Part shown: piece by piece, positions 1 through 12,017 of the stretch
How the letters are laid out: every line of letters begins with the position of its first letter
How positions within the stretch are numbered: position 1 is the stretch's first letter
From: Termitomyces sp. T153
Lineage: Eukaryota > Basidiomycota > Agaricomycetes > Agaricales > Lyophyllaceae
NCBI GenBank assembly: GCA_018296165.2
Contig: JACKQL020000136.1
Coordinates: 47,425 to 111,424, forward strand
DNA: 64,000 bases
Direction: 5' to 3'
The notes under the pieces: generated by a model
What the model was told of the DNA's origin: nothing
Seen by the model: only the letters and a program-made list of their open reading frames with translations
Database searches by the model: none
Translations under genes and position numbers: made by a program

Positions 1-213
1 TGGTGCATGCATTCCGTAGAATAACTACGAAGTGCACTCGAAATTATCGTTATCCTACGCGAAATATAGTCATCACGATCATCACTTATTGTAATGATTC
101 TAGAGCGCAATAACCAGGATGTATTAAAACTGAACAAGAATGTATGTGTAGTATAGAGTACGCCGTGAGGGATGAAACATAATTTATCCGATCCATGATG
201 TAATATACAGTGG

Positions 214-317
214 TCCTGCCAGTAGATATCGTAATAAAGAAACTTTGTGTGCTAAATCATGACAGTCCTGCCAGTAAATATCGTAATAAAGAAACTTTGT
301 TTGCTAAATCATGATAG
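214..317. repeat. Two-copy 52-bp tandem repeat
   Basis: A unit starting tcctgccagt and ending near aaatcatgac occurs at 214-265 and again at 266-317 with only a few mismatches. It lies just past the stop codon of the minus-strand gene at 320, so it would sit in that gene's 3' untranslated region. No function is apparent. Confidence 0.85.
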
Positions 318-319
318 CC

Positions 320-1145
320 CTAGTCGTGAAAAGCGACCGCACGAGGCTGTCCTCCGGGCTTGGGCCCATAAAGAAGTTCTGTTAGAGGAGCCCTCCAGGT
401 TTCTTCCCTGGTGAGCTCTCTGGTCTCGGTGACGAACACTCTAATCTCGATCTTCTTTGTGCGTTGGGCCTGGAGGATCTCAACATCTTCTTCGAAATTG
501 TCGTTGTTCCCGAAGCAGTTAAGAGACCCGAAGTTGATGGGAGAGCAGGGGCGAGAAGTGAGGGAAATTGGGCTAGAAGGGCGAGAGAATATGTTGAAAA
601 TGGGGGAACGGGGTCTAGGCCGCATGATGGTACAAGTGTATTCATTGATCGTTTCCGCTTCTTCGTTACTCTGGAGCAGGTTATCGACCGGCATCGTCTG
701 ATCGTTTTCTATGTCGCTGTCTGATGGGCTATCATCTTCTAGCTCCATGATAGGAGAGCTGCAGGGCGTTGTAAGGATTTCGGGTGAAGGGGTGTGGCAC
801 TGGGTAATATGACATATAGTTGTAGATCTTCATGTGAATACAACAGAATACATACCTGCTTTTCAAAAACATTATAGTTTCGAGCATCCAGGTCGTCAGG
901 CAAAGACGATACTTTCACGACAAGATTACTGAAAACTTGATGACTCATATCAGAACTTGCGGCAGTAATAGAACTTTCGCCAGAGCATGACGAGAAAAAC
1001 TCCAGCAAGGAGAGAGTGTCGCGTAGCTCGGAATTCTCTTCATGATCAATTGTGGGTAGAACAAAATGACAGAAATTGTTGCGTGGCTGAACAATGATAA
1101 TTTGAGTAAGGAGACCATCTCTCAAAGACAATGAACACTGACCCT
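320..1145 (-). CDS. Unrecognised Pro/Ser-rich protein, 5' end unresolved
   Basis: Two exons read in one frame on the minus strand: 856-1145 and 320-799, joined by a 56-nt GT..AG intron (800-855). The frame is open across the junction and ends at a TAA at 320. The first exon has no plausible ATG and an in-frame stop lies just upstream, so at least one 5' exon is missing from this model. The C-terminal half has three spaced SPI repeats in an Arg/Pro-rich stretch (RSPIF, SSPIS, CSPIN), preceded by an acidic segment. I recognise no domain. The segment ending NYNVFEKQ vaguely resembles fungal kinase N-lobes, but not enough to name it. Conserved phase across the intron argues for a real gene. Confidence 0.5.
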
Positions 1146-2300
1146 CTTGTTGAGGTCGAAACGTTGATCATCCATTGAGAGCATTGCCAGATGACAGAAA
1201 GGCGCTGAGGATATCAAGGTAATAAGAGTCTCAGGTATTTCATTAGAGTTCGGCCCAATTTTATACATAGCTAGTGTGCACGCATGTTCATTGTACAGCT
1301 TAGATGATACCTGGCCAGAGACGATCTACAATGACTGTTCGTGCATTGGCCCTGATTAGGCCATTTCGGACAAAAAATGGCTGCTGATCAGTTCAAGCAA
1401 TTCAAAGTTGCACAAAGCGTTCCATTGTGAATTAGGCTTACACGCGACAATGGCATGGCCATATGCTTTCATCGACCGTTGGCTATAAGTGGAGATTGCC
1501 ATCTTGAAACCATTACTCTCCTAACCTTCTGGCAAACCCTTCCCCCCAGACTGCGCATATGACGAAATTGAATGAGAACCGCCGGCCTGCGGAGGGACGT
1601 CCCCCAAGATTAAGAAAGGTAAGAGGCTTCTCTAGTTATATGCAAGATGCGAATCTAACGGATGACTTAGTCCACATCATCTCCCTCTGCCAGGACACTC
1701 CGCGAGCAACCGGGGCCTGAGACTTTTACAGAGGAACTTCAACATCGAGCAGCTAGAACAAGAGATTTGGAGACTACTACAGTTCCTGACTCTGAGCGAT
1801 GGATGCATGTCGTAATACGTCGAGAGACCCTTCAGCATGCGGTGGGCAGAATCGTCCATGTACAGCGCGTGAGCAACTTCTGGCATTCAGACATGCCACT
1901 TAGAAACTGATGTGTTACAGGTCGGAGGTGAAATCAGAAGCACATCACAGAGAAACAATGAAAACGTTGGCAGATGACGATGTTTCCCGGGCGCGACAGA
2001 TGTCACACTGTATCATATATTTAGGACTTTTACGCATTTTACGGTGAAATTTTCAGAGTGACACTTACCTGGTTGCTCAGTGCTACTGAGTCATGTACAG
2101 TTAGTTTGTGGTTGTCAGCTTGTATGCTTGTAAAACACCATAAGATCATTCAGCGAGGAGCCAGGTGACTGAGAAGTATGAACTTTCTGGGGTAAGCTGA
2201 TCACGCGCGAAAACTTGTCAAAGCCGAATCAGAAAAGCAGCCTGTCAACTTCCTCCATCACTACAACCAAATCAACATTTCACGTCAGGATTTGCCGACC
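1146..2300. other. No gene recognised
   Basis: Only short frames without family resemblance are present. The missing 5' exon(s) of the minus-strand gene ending at 320 may lie in 1150-1700. The last 100 bases should hold the promoter and 5' leader of the LYR gene at 2301. Confidence 0.5.
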
Positions 2301-2924
2301 ATGTCTACGAGGTGCATACTTCCGGCGTCTTTCAAAAGCCTCTATCGCTTGTCACTGCGAGCCGCGTCGGCGTCTGTACTTCATCATAAAGTAGCAACGG
2401 CGAACCTGCGGCGACTCTTGAGGCCCACCTTTGATGCTGCTGCCAAGGTGATCAGAGAACTCCAAAATGGCTGCCACAGTAGTCCTGGACAGGAACGTTT
2501 GAAGATTTGGTTGAACACATGGGAAAAGCGAAGCAAGTGAACATCTCTTCGGAAAAAAAACTTTTTCTGACAATGATCGGCTTCAGTGGATAATACGCTC
2601 GCTCTATTGTACATCTCTTCACAGTCCCGCGGGTTACCGCATGAGATTACTCGAAATCTAAGTTTTCTTGTACTTGGAGAACATCAACGACTGGTAACTC
2701 GTCATAACCAGAGGGCTTGGGAGCCGCAAATACCGGCGGATCCATTGAAACCATTGAAGCCCCTTGATCCCAAAAAGCAGGAGAAAAAGAAGCAGCTAGA
2801 AGCTTTTGTGACTAATACCTGGGCGCCGCTGAGTCAAGTCGTTAAGATGGCTGAAGGAAGAGACGGTGTTTCAATGGGTCGATTAACATTGTCAACAGTA
2901 AACCGGGGACGCAGGTTCAAATAA
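2301..2924 (+). CDS. LYR-motif mitochondrial protein (Complex1_LYR family)
   Basis: Two exons (2301-2532 and 2587-2924) give 189 aa. The LYR tripeptide is at residues 14-16 within SFKSLYRLSLRAA, followed by the conserved helix ending LRRLLRPTF. Exon 2 opens with DNTLALLY and continues with SRGLPHEITRNLS, as in fungal LYR proteins. LYR proteins act in the mitochondrial matrix in Fe-S cluster delivery and respiratory-complex assembly; which complex this one serves cannot be told here. The splice is unusual: only a GC donor at 2533 (gcaagtga) paired with the AG at 2585-2586 joins the conserved residues in phase, giving R-M-D-N-T. A GT donor four bases later puts exon 2 out of frame. The ATG at 2301 (context ccgaccATG) is the only in-frame one. 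Confidence 0.82.
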
Positions 2925-3473
2925 GCTCCACGCAACGTTTCCCTTTTTTTCAAAAATTCAATACATAGGAGGTAAACGCTCGAGCGATTCTACTTGTCTA
3001 TTTTTGCTGATATAAGACTTTCAAGGAATCATGTTTGGATTCTTAGCGACTGCGAACAAACATCCTACATGACACCTTCCTGTAGTGTTTCAAGCGTCTA
3101 CATTGTCAGGTACATCTCCATTTGTCTTTTGTTAATAAAAGGTGTTCCTGAATCGTGAAACAGTACGAAGTTCGTGAGAATTCATGGCAGTACAGTTCCC
3201 AACCATCAGTTCTTAAACCTAGTAACCTCAAAATATGATATCTCCCTCATGATGAACAATTTTGTTCCGAGGTAGCCCAAACGCCTCCTGAAATCATGGT
3301 GGACTTACTCTAAAGACTCATCACGACCCTCGATCATCTCAGATCCTCTCATCACCGAATGTTATAAAGTTCCTCTCACCCCACATATCTCCCAGTAGTT
3401 TCTTCTCACTTCGTAGCCTGTTGACTTCCCGCCCCATTCTTCGGTAAATACACGTACTGCCATCTTGCCAACT
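2925..3473. other. No gene recognised
   Basis: AT-rich spacer with no convincing frame. It carries the 3' region of the LYR gene and the upstream region of the gene starting at 3474. Confidence 0.5.
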
Positions 3474-4087
3474 ATGTCTTCACCGGTTGCCTCCACGTTC
3501 ACTTCAAAGGTTTCAAAGAACCCCGGGCTCACCATTGACCTCAAGGCTCACACGTCCAGAAAGCTATATTCCAACTTGGTGCATGATCGTTGGCACATCA
3601 GAGCGACAAACTCTTTACTAATTATACTCATTCACAGCACTCATTCACCCGACAGCTTCCATCCGCCATTAGCTCTTTGTCTAACACACCTGCATTAGAG
3701 CCGGACTGGATCGATGAAGATGACGCGTCCGACTGTGGCAATAGCGACGAAGTTCAATATATATACATCACATCTGATAGCCCGTTCTACCGTCCTCCCA
3801 CAACTCCTCGATCCTCCTATATCACCGTCAGCGGTTTTCAATTTGCTTGCGATCCCCTCGCAGAAGAGGACTTATCGTCTGGTGAATCCACTTCCAACGA
3901 GCTAGCTTCAGACAACAACGTCGTCGTGATTGTCGACACCGGCTTGACAGAGGATCCAGATTCACAATCCAACATTGAGTGGAATTTTACAGAGACATTG
4001 GATCAAGTTAAACCGGTGCGAACAGAAACTGAGAACGAGGTACGTTCTAGCTTGTTCATTTTAGGTTCTTCACCGATAGCTCCCTAG
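3474..4087 (+). CDS. Unrecognised acidic, Ser/Thr-rich protein
   Basis: Model: exon 1 3474-3578, a 59-nt intron with a good branch site and acceptor (ctaat ... ttcacag, ending 3637), and exon 2 3638-4087, giving 184 aa in phase. A further GT donor at 4040 and AG at about 4087 could remove 48 nt without changing the frame and end the protein a few codons later. The protein is acidic (segments such as DWIDEDDASDCGNSDE), has a Pro/Ser-rich middle, and shows no membrane segment or known motif. No family was recognised. It could be disordered protein or a partial gene. Confidence 0.4.
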
Positions 4088-4499
4088 GCTTTCCGAGCAA
4101 TATCCTGAATTCCACTTATCTCGTATCTTCTCCATTATTTTCTATACTACTGTCGTTAAAGTATGCTCTTCTCCTTGTCTCATAGAACATCCGACGGTAT
4201 AATATGCGACGATAAAAGAACCTCTATGACCATGATAAGTCACTCGAATATTGAATGCTTGAGAAAAACCGCGATGACATTGAGCCGCCGCTCATAGAGA
4301 CCATCAGGCTTCTCCTTTCGGTATTGATGACACGTTAACTACTGACATCAACAAGAAATGTTCTTCTCGAAGCTTCCAAAGTAGTGATGTCCACGTTGAT
4401 ATGTTTGCATCTGACACAGAAAGATAACCCGAAATCCGTAATACAAGTCAAGTCCTCTCATTTTTATTTTGGCTGACAAGAATATTCGCGTAGATAGAT

Positions 4500-5164
4500 C
4501 AAAACTAACCATGTACGTCAGAGCTCGAGATCATGAACATATTCACCCTTTTGATATCATCATGGACGATGGGATACTCATGCAAATATCGGAGTCCTTG
4601 AGATATATCCAAGATCCCGAATAGGGCCAAGTGCAGACCAATGGCATTGATATGAAACATCAGCATATACCAACAACACACGATCCGCAGCTTCATTGGT
4701 CTCGAAATACTGCGTAATGTTGCCCTGCTCCATCTAGGACGAAAGTAGCGAAAGTTGTTCCCAAAGAACGGTTTCTTTTGAGTAGTGAGTGCTGAACGAA
4801 AGAAGCGTCAGAACCGTCGATATTGAGCAAGGTATGGAAGACGATGACCTTCAAACAAGTTGTCTACTCCGGTAGTTTGATATAGTCGTATGACTCTTAT
4901 ACAGGCATATCTGCCTCGAGACCTCGGCTTATGAAAGTCTGCGAAAGCTTCCTCCTGCCATGAGCGGGTACTCTCTATCAACCTCAGCATCTGGTAACAC
5001 GTTGGGTAGAGGCCGGATGTCTTGGACAATCTTTGAGCAGCTATGATGAGATTTTGCTTGAAGGCACCGTCTAGCTCCGGCATATCGAGAAGGTGGTGAT
5101 ATCCTTGTGACCAATTGTTTGTGGAAGCAGAGGCATCAGGTACTTGCCTGTTGGAACAAATCAA
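4500..5164 (-). pseudogene. Decayed tyrosine-kinase-like (TKL) Ser/Thr kinase
   Basis: Reading the minus strand, 5164-4808 resembles the N-terminal part of the Agaricomycete TKL kinases: a short leader, LSKTSGLYPT, then a damaged N-lobe ending CIRVIRLYQTTGVDNL. Frame is then lost. At 4696-4505 a catalytic-loop remnant appears, DISQGLRYLHEYPIVHDDIK, where an active family member would read HGDIK followed by an Asn. The glycine loop is not recognisable and there is no intact activation segment or C-lobe. The minus-strand stretch 5193-5420 could be the remains of the preceding exon. These kinases are highly duplicated in mushrooms, so a dead copy is not surprising. Confidence 0.65.
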
Positions 5165-5420
5165 AGCTTCAGGGCGTCAGACCCACGGAATGCTAACAAA
5201 TTTTTGAATTGAGTTTTTTCGCGAAGAACGTGTAAAGGTTTCCAACCAAGTCTGAATCGCTCACGAGTGGAGTTGCATCAGTCGACGAAGACAATACAGC
5301 CTCTGAAGTCGATTGTTCATCCATGTCTATGCAAACGCGCTCTGATTTTAGTGAGAACGAATATGATCTTGCATATAAAAATGCGGTTAATGACAGTCCA
5401 GTTAGAGACGTCAGGCACAC

Positions 5421-6082
5421 ATCCTGAAGTTATACGAATTGGGGTGTGGGGTGTGGGTTTGATTTCTACGCTTCCTTCTTGTGGTATCCAGCCTGAGAAG
5501 CCGCACCGCAAGATTATGCCTCAATGTACATTGTCACACTCTGTAGTGTCACACTCTGTAGGTCGTCTATGGCAGAAGATTGACTGCCAACAGGACTCGG
5601 GTTCCGGCTGGTAGCACTTGGGTCCAAAGAGGTTTAATTTGTATGACCACTCTTGGTAGGAAGACGTTGAAATACTCTGGCCAACCTTGACTGGTGAAAA
5701 CGTCAGATAATGACAGGATGGTTGTCGGAGGTGTTCTTTTGAATAATTTGACTGACGGCGGTGTAAGCCGAACGGATACCCATCAGAAGTTGAACTCGGT
5801 TTCATGGAAGTTTCAAAAACATTCGGAGGAGAAAAGAGGTAAAAGGCTCGAGTACATGTTTCATAAGATGTATAAAATCCACTTTAAAATCAATAGGTAT
5901 TAGGGTGCACATTTGAACCATCATTGGGAGTGCTGCTACATATTCAAGGTGACTCTGGCTCCTAATCTTATTGAAATCAGACAGGTCACAGCGCGACCGC
6001 GTGAAAAGAGAAGATGATGATGCATCGATGATGGGTGACTGTGGTTGGCCAATCTTTGGCCGGAGCTCTTTCATTCTCCTCC
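5421..6082. other. No gene supported; short duplicated 15-mer
   Basis: Minus-strand frames at 5521-5805 and 5802-6074 are open but resemble nothing and lack a consistent splice model. A perfect 15-bp duplication (tgtcacactctgtag twice) lies near 5533-5563. The right end holds the upstream region of the J-domain gene. Confidence 0.4.
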
Positions 6083-7442
6083 ATGTTTCAGGGAATCGTC
6101 GGGGCGATGCCTTTGCCCCTTCTCAGCCTCGTTGGATGGTCTATCGTGCCCGACTTCATTACTAAAAACCTTCTATCTCTACTCCACAGATTCGCGATTC
6201 TTTCAGTGCCGACAACACAACCGGCCTACAGGAAACAATATGCTCTCACCTTTGCCTGTGTCGTCCTCGGTTACCTATCATACAACCTCATAGATTCAGC
6301 ACGTTCCATGCCCCCAAATTTCTATCAAATACTTGGTGTGGAACCAATGGTTGATGAACAAGGTTTGAAGGTCGCTTTCCGCCATTTCGCGAAGAGAAAT
6401 CACCCAGACAGGCCAGGTGTGGGGAGAGATGGCGAAGAGCTCTTTATCATGGTCAGGGATGTTTATGAGGCGCTCAAGAACCCTGTTGTGAGGTTTGCTT
6501 ATGACCGGTACGTGTTTCAATGTCTGCCAATTACTGCTTTTTACCGTGACGTGCCACAGGTTTGGACCAGATGTATTGCAATGGTCTAAAACATGTACGA
6601 CGACCCGTGAATACATCCAACGTGGTCTCATTCAGTCTTCTGGCTACCATGTGGTTGTTGGATCCTTCTTAATCTTTTGGTCATTCGTCGGCTCGTCGTC
6701 TGGACCAAACCCTGTTTCGTTCTGGCGTTACCTTCTCTACGCGACGCTGTTTGTGGCGGAGATCAGCCTCATTCTTTCTCCCTCTCCCTCTTCCCTGCCA
6801 ACTTCAACACTGGCTTTGAAGGGTCTAGTCACGACATATACCACTCATACACCACTACATACGCTGTTCCCACAACGCCTGATCTTCCAACACATTCTCT
6901 TCCTACACCAACTTTTTGTATTCCTCTCCTTTGCTCTTGGTCGTGTTGTTCCAGTTCTTCTCTCTGCTTTTTCTCCCAATAATACACTATCACCCGCACA
7001 AACACAGGAATTGATCCAAGAAATTTTCCAACTAGCATCCATCGCGGATCGAGAAACATCAATGTCTTCGCACATTCTTCTTCATAGTATAGCATCCCCG
7101 GAGTCAACGACGTCGTCCCCACCGTCGGCTATAGCTCCTCCTCACGAAGACATCTCTAGCTTCGCCCGTCCCCATCACTTCGTCATTCCACCTCGGGTCT
7201 TGGATCTCTCCGACCCTCGCACGCAAAATTCTCGTAAAACTACATCTCCCGACAAAGTCGCCGAAGCCGGAAACAAAAACCATCCATTAGTACAGCTTAC
7301 TCGTGAAATAGAAGAGCTCGTTGTTGAAAACAACATAAAGAAAGGTGACGGGCCGTTCCGGTCTGTGTGGCAGGCAGCGGTGCGACGTGGACGCGATTCA
7401 CTGGCTTCGCTCTCAGAATCCAGTTCTATCCAACAAAGATGA
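6083..7442 (+). CDS. Membrane-anchored J-domain (DnaJ-like) co-chaperone
   Basis: Two exons, 6083-6507 and 6560-7442, with a 52-nt intron, give 435 aa. The J domain begins at PPNFYQILGV (about residue 76) and carries the HPD tripeptide in KRNHPDRPG, which stimulates Hsp70 ATPase. It ends YDRFGPDVLQW, and that last segment is restored exactly by the splice. A hydrophobic segment precedes the J domain (ALTFACVVLGYLSYNLI). At least three follow it (VVVGSFLIFWSFVG, YLLYATLFVAEISLIL, and a long one around LHQLFVFLSFALGRVV). This fits a multi-pass protein of the ER or another endomembrane. The C-terminal 130 residues are hydrophilic and Ser/Pro-rich. I chose the ATG at 6083 because the frame upstream has no better one. 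The exact orthologue is not named. Confidence 0.85.
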
Positions 7443-7667
7443 GAGACCGAAGAGGAATCTTTGAGAAGCTCGAATTGTTGGTGATGAGGATACAGCGGAG
7501 ATACTGAGGTTAAGGAACAAGATACCAAGCCCATCACACGTCCACCAGCTTCGCCGTCGCGGAAATCAAAGATCGCACGAAATAGGCCTGATCTAGTAGT
7601 ATCTTAGAGAGCCCTTCGAAGTTTGTGTCAAAAATTTGTACATTCAATACTTGACACTCAATGAGGT

Positions 7668-9311
7668 TTACGTGACTATGTAACATCTACGTACGTGCTC
7701 TCCCGAGAGCAAAAACTCATTCAACCGTTTGAGAGTAACCCGTGCTGGGTTTATCGCTGGCCGACATGCGATGACCCACTCCAACCGTGTTCGTATGGAC
7801 ATTTTGTCGATACCCATCGGAATCTTCATATGTTTTGATGCTGAAGAGCTCCAAGAATCTGTATCGTCCGTCTCCTTGTCGGATGTATGTTCGTTATTCT
7901 CTAGAGCGCCTGCAGTATCTTCGCCGATATATACTCCCTCATCACTGAAGAAGACAACAAGTGCAGCGAGCAAAACTGCCACACCTTCGTCTCCAACGTC
8001 ACCCTCCTTGCCGGGCTTTTCTCCACCGCAAACGATACATACAGTCCGCCCGTGCGCAAGTTCTGAACCGATGAATGGAACTGCCCGCGATAGGATAGTC
8101 TGATTTAGGTGTGTCTTGATTCGAGGAGCCAAAGGAATAGTCATAAATTTTGGTCCCGGCTTCGGCATAGGCACTTCAGAGGTTGCTGGCAACAAGACAT
8201 AGACGAGATCCTTAGCCCATCCTGCTCTTTCGACATCCCTATACGTGCCAATTTGTAGTCGTCCCTGAACTTTAGCTATTTTTGTAAGTGATCCTTCGTC
8301 TATAGAGACAGGAAGTTCTCTGGCGGAATCGGACAATATCAACGTCTTGACGAGTTCTGGAAGCTCTGAACGACTGGCGGAGAGGAGGGTTGAAGTGTGC
8401 CGCCAGTAATGAGCAGGTGTTAGCCCCTGATAACATGTCAATCTATAGTTAGTAACAGAACAGAATAACCCACCATACTCCAAAGTTCATGATCGTCGCC
8501 TGACCCCTGGACGTACGCAAAACCATGGGGCCGACGCGCGTCGTCGCTCTGTCTGGACGCAGAGAGACATATTACAGGAAGGAATGAGGCATTTGAGGAA
8601 GTCGAAAGCGTAGGGAATGTCGTTGTAGCGGGGGTAATCCAAAAGGGGCGTAATGGCGCAGGAAGTGCGGGTAGTTCAAAGGACGATCTCTGGAGATATC
8701 CAGTGAGTATTGAGAACAATACAAGATAGATAGTAAGTAGCATACCTGAAGAGCTTCTGCCCATGCGTCTATTCGTAATTCAATCTGATGGTGTTCCTGC
8801 GCGCTGACAGCTCCTGGAGGTGTATACAAGGCATTATCCCAAGATGCTTTGTCAGGTCCTGGATGTCGACGGATAATGGCACGATTCACAACAGCACACC
8901 AGATAGGCACAGTCTTTGAGAGAGCATCTGGAATCCTTTTCCCTGCTCGGGTCGAGTCAACAAGCACGATACTATACAAATAATGTTGGTATATTACGAC
9001 TCAAATATGTGATTATGTTCATACCTATTGTGTTCGACAATAAATGGAAGCAAATGAAGGTTAGGCCTTCTCAGGTTGAAACTCCAGTTGTTATTGTGCC
9101 CGTCCGTAGACTTGAAATAGGCCGGTATAGATGAGGCTATGGCTGGATCAGTGTACCATGCGCCACATCGCAAATTTGGGACCAAAGGAATGTTAGGATA
9201 GAAGGTGTGCACATGAACCACAAAGGCAGCATCGTCTGCGATGGAGTGCAAGCGGTTGTAAATGTCTAACGACTCCCGACGAAGAGCTTGCAAAACAGAA
9301 GAGGTGTCCAT
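7668..9311 (-). CDS. RIT1: Initiator tRNA A64 2'-O-ribosyl phosphate transferase (Rit1)
   Basis: Four exons on the minus strand (9025-9311, 8746-8971, 8474-8689, 7668-8426), with 47-56-nt introns in phase, give 495 aa, close to yeast Rit1 length. Diagnostic segments are LVPNLRCGAWYTDP, AYFKSTDGHNNNWSFNLRR, LVDSTRAGKRIPDALSKTVP and a C-terminal module with CIVCGGEKPGKEG. The enzyme transfers ribosyl phosphate from PRPP to the 2'-OH of A64 of initiator tRNA-Met, keeping it out of elongation. The stop at 7668 follows a gtacgt, so a small extra 3' exon is conceivable, but the protein already ends at the family's usual point (LKRLNEFLL). It is divergently paired with the SET gene at 9368. Confidence 0.92.
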
Positions 9312-9367
9312 CGCTTATCTAATCTTCAGATCTTTGCGATCTAATCTATTCGTGATCGTATTTTTTC
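9312..9367. promoter_or_regulatory. 56-bp divergent intergenic region
   Basis: Only 56 bp separate the start codon of RIT1 (minus) from that of the SET gene (plus). Both genes must share promoter elements here or start transcription inside each other's 5' end. The stretch is T-rich with several gat/atc words (tcttcagatctttgcgatct) and no clear TATA box. Confidence 0.7.
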
Positions 9368-10625
9368 ATGTCTTCCTCACCATCGTCGTCGTATTTCACG
9401 ACACACACACTAACATACCTAGATGCGCCCGACTCTCCCACCAGCCTCCTCGTAGATAAACGTATTGTCCCATATCTCCCGATACCAAAGCACCCATCGC
9501 GTTTGACGCCGCTCGGCGAAGATGGAACAACTTGTTTCAAAATCAGGCCAGCAGGACCAGACAAGGGCCTTGGCATGTTCGCGACGCGCCACATACCAAC
9601 TGGATCTCTCATCTATGTCGAACACCCCGCGATTTTTGCGCCAGCCGAGGTTCCATTGACAGGAAAGGCTCGCAGTTCCGCTTATCATTCTTTGTCAGAG
9701 GTTCTCCCTCAGCATCGACGCGACGAGTTACATACGATGGCAAACTGTCGAAGTTCCAGTGAATGTGCTTTGGAAGAGGGAATATTGTGTACCAATGCCC
9801 TCGCCCTTGAACTTGGACTTCCTGACGATATTGATATCGAGGCGAGGGAATACGGGGGAGTCTTCCTGACCATCAATCGCTGCAATCACAGGTAAGGTAT
9901 TCCACATGTAAAACGACAAATTCTCATGTACGATGGAGTTGCGGCCCAAATGCAGCACATAAGTGGGATCTCGCATCCTTCTCAACATCTCTCTACGCTC
10001 TTCGCCCTATCGCGCCTGGAGAAGAGATTACTATAATCTATACCGACGTGACACAGTCTCGTGATACCAGACGCGCACGCCTTTCATCCCACTACGGTTT
10101 TACGTGTCTATGCTCATTTTGCACCCTTCCTTCCCCTCTTCTCGAGGAATCCGATGCAACGCGAGCAGCCCTCCGCGACTGGAGGCACACTCGACCAACA
10201 TTCACTGGGTGGGCCACGGATCTTTGTCGATCTGACGATTTTGTTCTTCAATCCCACATGGATGCACTCACGTTAATTGAAAAGGAGAATCTACAGGGAA
10301 TGGCGAGCGTGTTTGTGAGAGATGTCTGCTCGTGTTGGGCTATGCTTGGGGAGGAAGATGAGTTCAAGAAATGGGCAGAGAGACTGTTGGAGCTTTGTGA
10401 GATTCGAGATATAACAATGGCACGGGAGGTGAGAGGATGGTTGGTTGATCCCAAGAGTAAAGTTCCGAAATGGGGTTGGAGGAAGAAGCAGAGAACACGT
10501 ATGTGACAAGGTCTTCTTACTGAGGCATTCCCCGCCATACTGATTGACGTATAGAAACCAGCAAGAAAAAAATGCTTGATGACTCACCATCACTAGAATC
10601 CTATTTCTCTCCTATGTTATTCTAG
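9368..10625 (+). CDS. SET-domain protein-lysine methyltransferase
   Basis: Model with three exons: 9368-9891, 9939-10498 and 10555-10625, giving 384 aa. The first splice recreates the SET signature NHSCGPNAAHKW, and PGEEITIIYTD follows as the second SET motif, so the AdoMet- and lysine-binding elements are present. A post-SET-like cysteine motif (FTCLCSFC) comes next. The start of the domain is seen in GKGLGMFATRHIPTGSLIYVE-type sequence near residues 64-84. The last intron (gtatgt ... tatag) gives a tidy tail ending SYFSPMLF; if it is not spliced, the protein stops at 10506 after 363 aa. The substrate is unknown: fungal members of this class methylate histones or ribosomal and other proteins. 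Confidence 0.82.
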
Positions 10626-12017
10626 GCAGGAATATATACCGCCGGCCTGTGAATGAACGCTTGGATTTAGTGTTCGTATTATGTGGATCTCGACTTCATA
10701 AGGTGCACTCTTACTCCTCAATTGGATGATCATTGTCTCTGCCAAACTCCGTGACAAAACAAGCACGGACGACTTTCGCAACCTCGAAACTTGGCGCCTC
10801 ATTGGTAACATTGTCTGTTCATTGGCCGCTATCTTGGTCAAAACAAAACGACCCCTCCCCTCCCCGAACCTGCATGCATGCCATATCAGTATAAATCTTT
10901 CGAAATTAGAAAATACGAATACTTCGTTTTACACTTTTTGTGTCAGTTTTCCGCGCGTTGTCACTGAACCGAAAAATTCGGGGTTTGGGCCATAATTGTC
11001 GAAAAGCCGAAGCAAGGATTGGGTTTAACTCAGTTGCGCGCTTTTGGAGTCCCGTCAAAAGGACAGCATGAAAGATTAGTGCAGTCACCAGTTTCGGAAA
11101 TGATAGATTCAAAGCAATCGTACACTGGACCAGTCAATGATTTTTCCGAAGGCCATACCTGATGCCCGATGCTTGTATGCAACGAATAATCTTTTTCGGC
11201 ACTTTCCAGTTCTGTTTCACTTCGATATTGGTCTCACTTTGATTGGTCCTAGTCAATCCCGTACGGATCACATCCCAAGTTCGATCACATTCTTAAGGCT
11301 CGTCCCGCTCACTTACAGCAAGCTCGTGCCCCTTCTGCTCCTGTCACAACACCTCACTGAGCAGGGCTGCGCATCCACCTCCAAGTCTCCATCTGGGCTT
11401 CCTTGCTGCTACATTTTGCAGTGCTACAGCTGCCTCTAGTACCCAGGTTTATCCTGTAGTCACTGTTGTAAAATTTGTAACTGACCAGGCTTAGGCACCC
11501 GGCTCTTGCTCTTTCCACCTCAGATTCCCTGCTTTGCATTCTCGGTTGCCCTTCCACATAACAGGTATAGTTATCATCTGTTTTAGGCTCGCTGCGACGC
11601 TGCGGGATTGCTCAATCCCTTTTGCAGAGAATCGGTGATGGTGGTCAGATGTTCTCTATATGGATGGATGCCCTCTAGCCAAGCTGTCCACAGGCTAAGC
11701 ATTAGTGCCGATAATCTCTGCGTGATTCAAGAGAGCTCGGTGCGGCAAGAGATAATGTCGCACGGGTGACGAAGAGGAATACGGTGCGAAGAGAAGGCAT
11801 TGGAGATGTTTTATCGCTTGAGAGGTTAAACGATGATACATACTCTAAGTGGTTTTTCAAGCAATTGTTTGATGGCTTCTTTTTTTTGAGTCATGAGACT
11901 TTGCCACAATCTACAATAAAGAACATGGGTTTGGCATTACACTTATAATCAACTAACCAGGGACTCCGTCTCTCTTCCAACGTCATCATTGCCACGATAG
12001 TCACCTACGACCCCGAC
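10626..12017. other. No gene recognised
   Basis: About 1.4 kb with only short, unrelated frames on both strands and no domain-like sequence or consistent exon chain. It ends at a relic of the kinase-like family that begins at 12018. Confidence 0.5.

Noticed and set aside
7175..7537. Minus-strand frame opposite the J-domain gene C-terminus
   Set aside because: Shadow of a confirmed coding exon, with no family resemblance.
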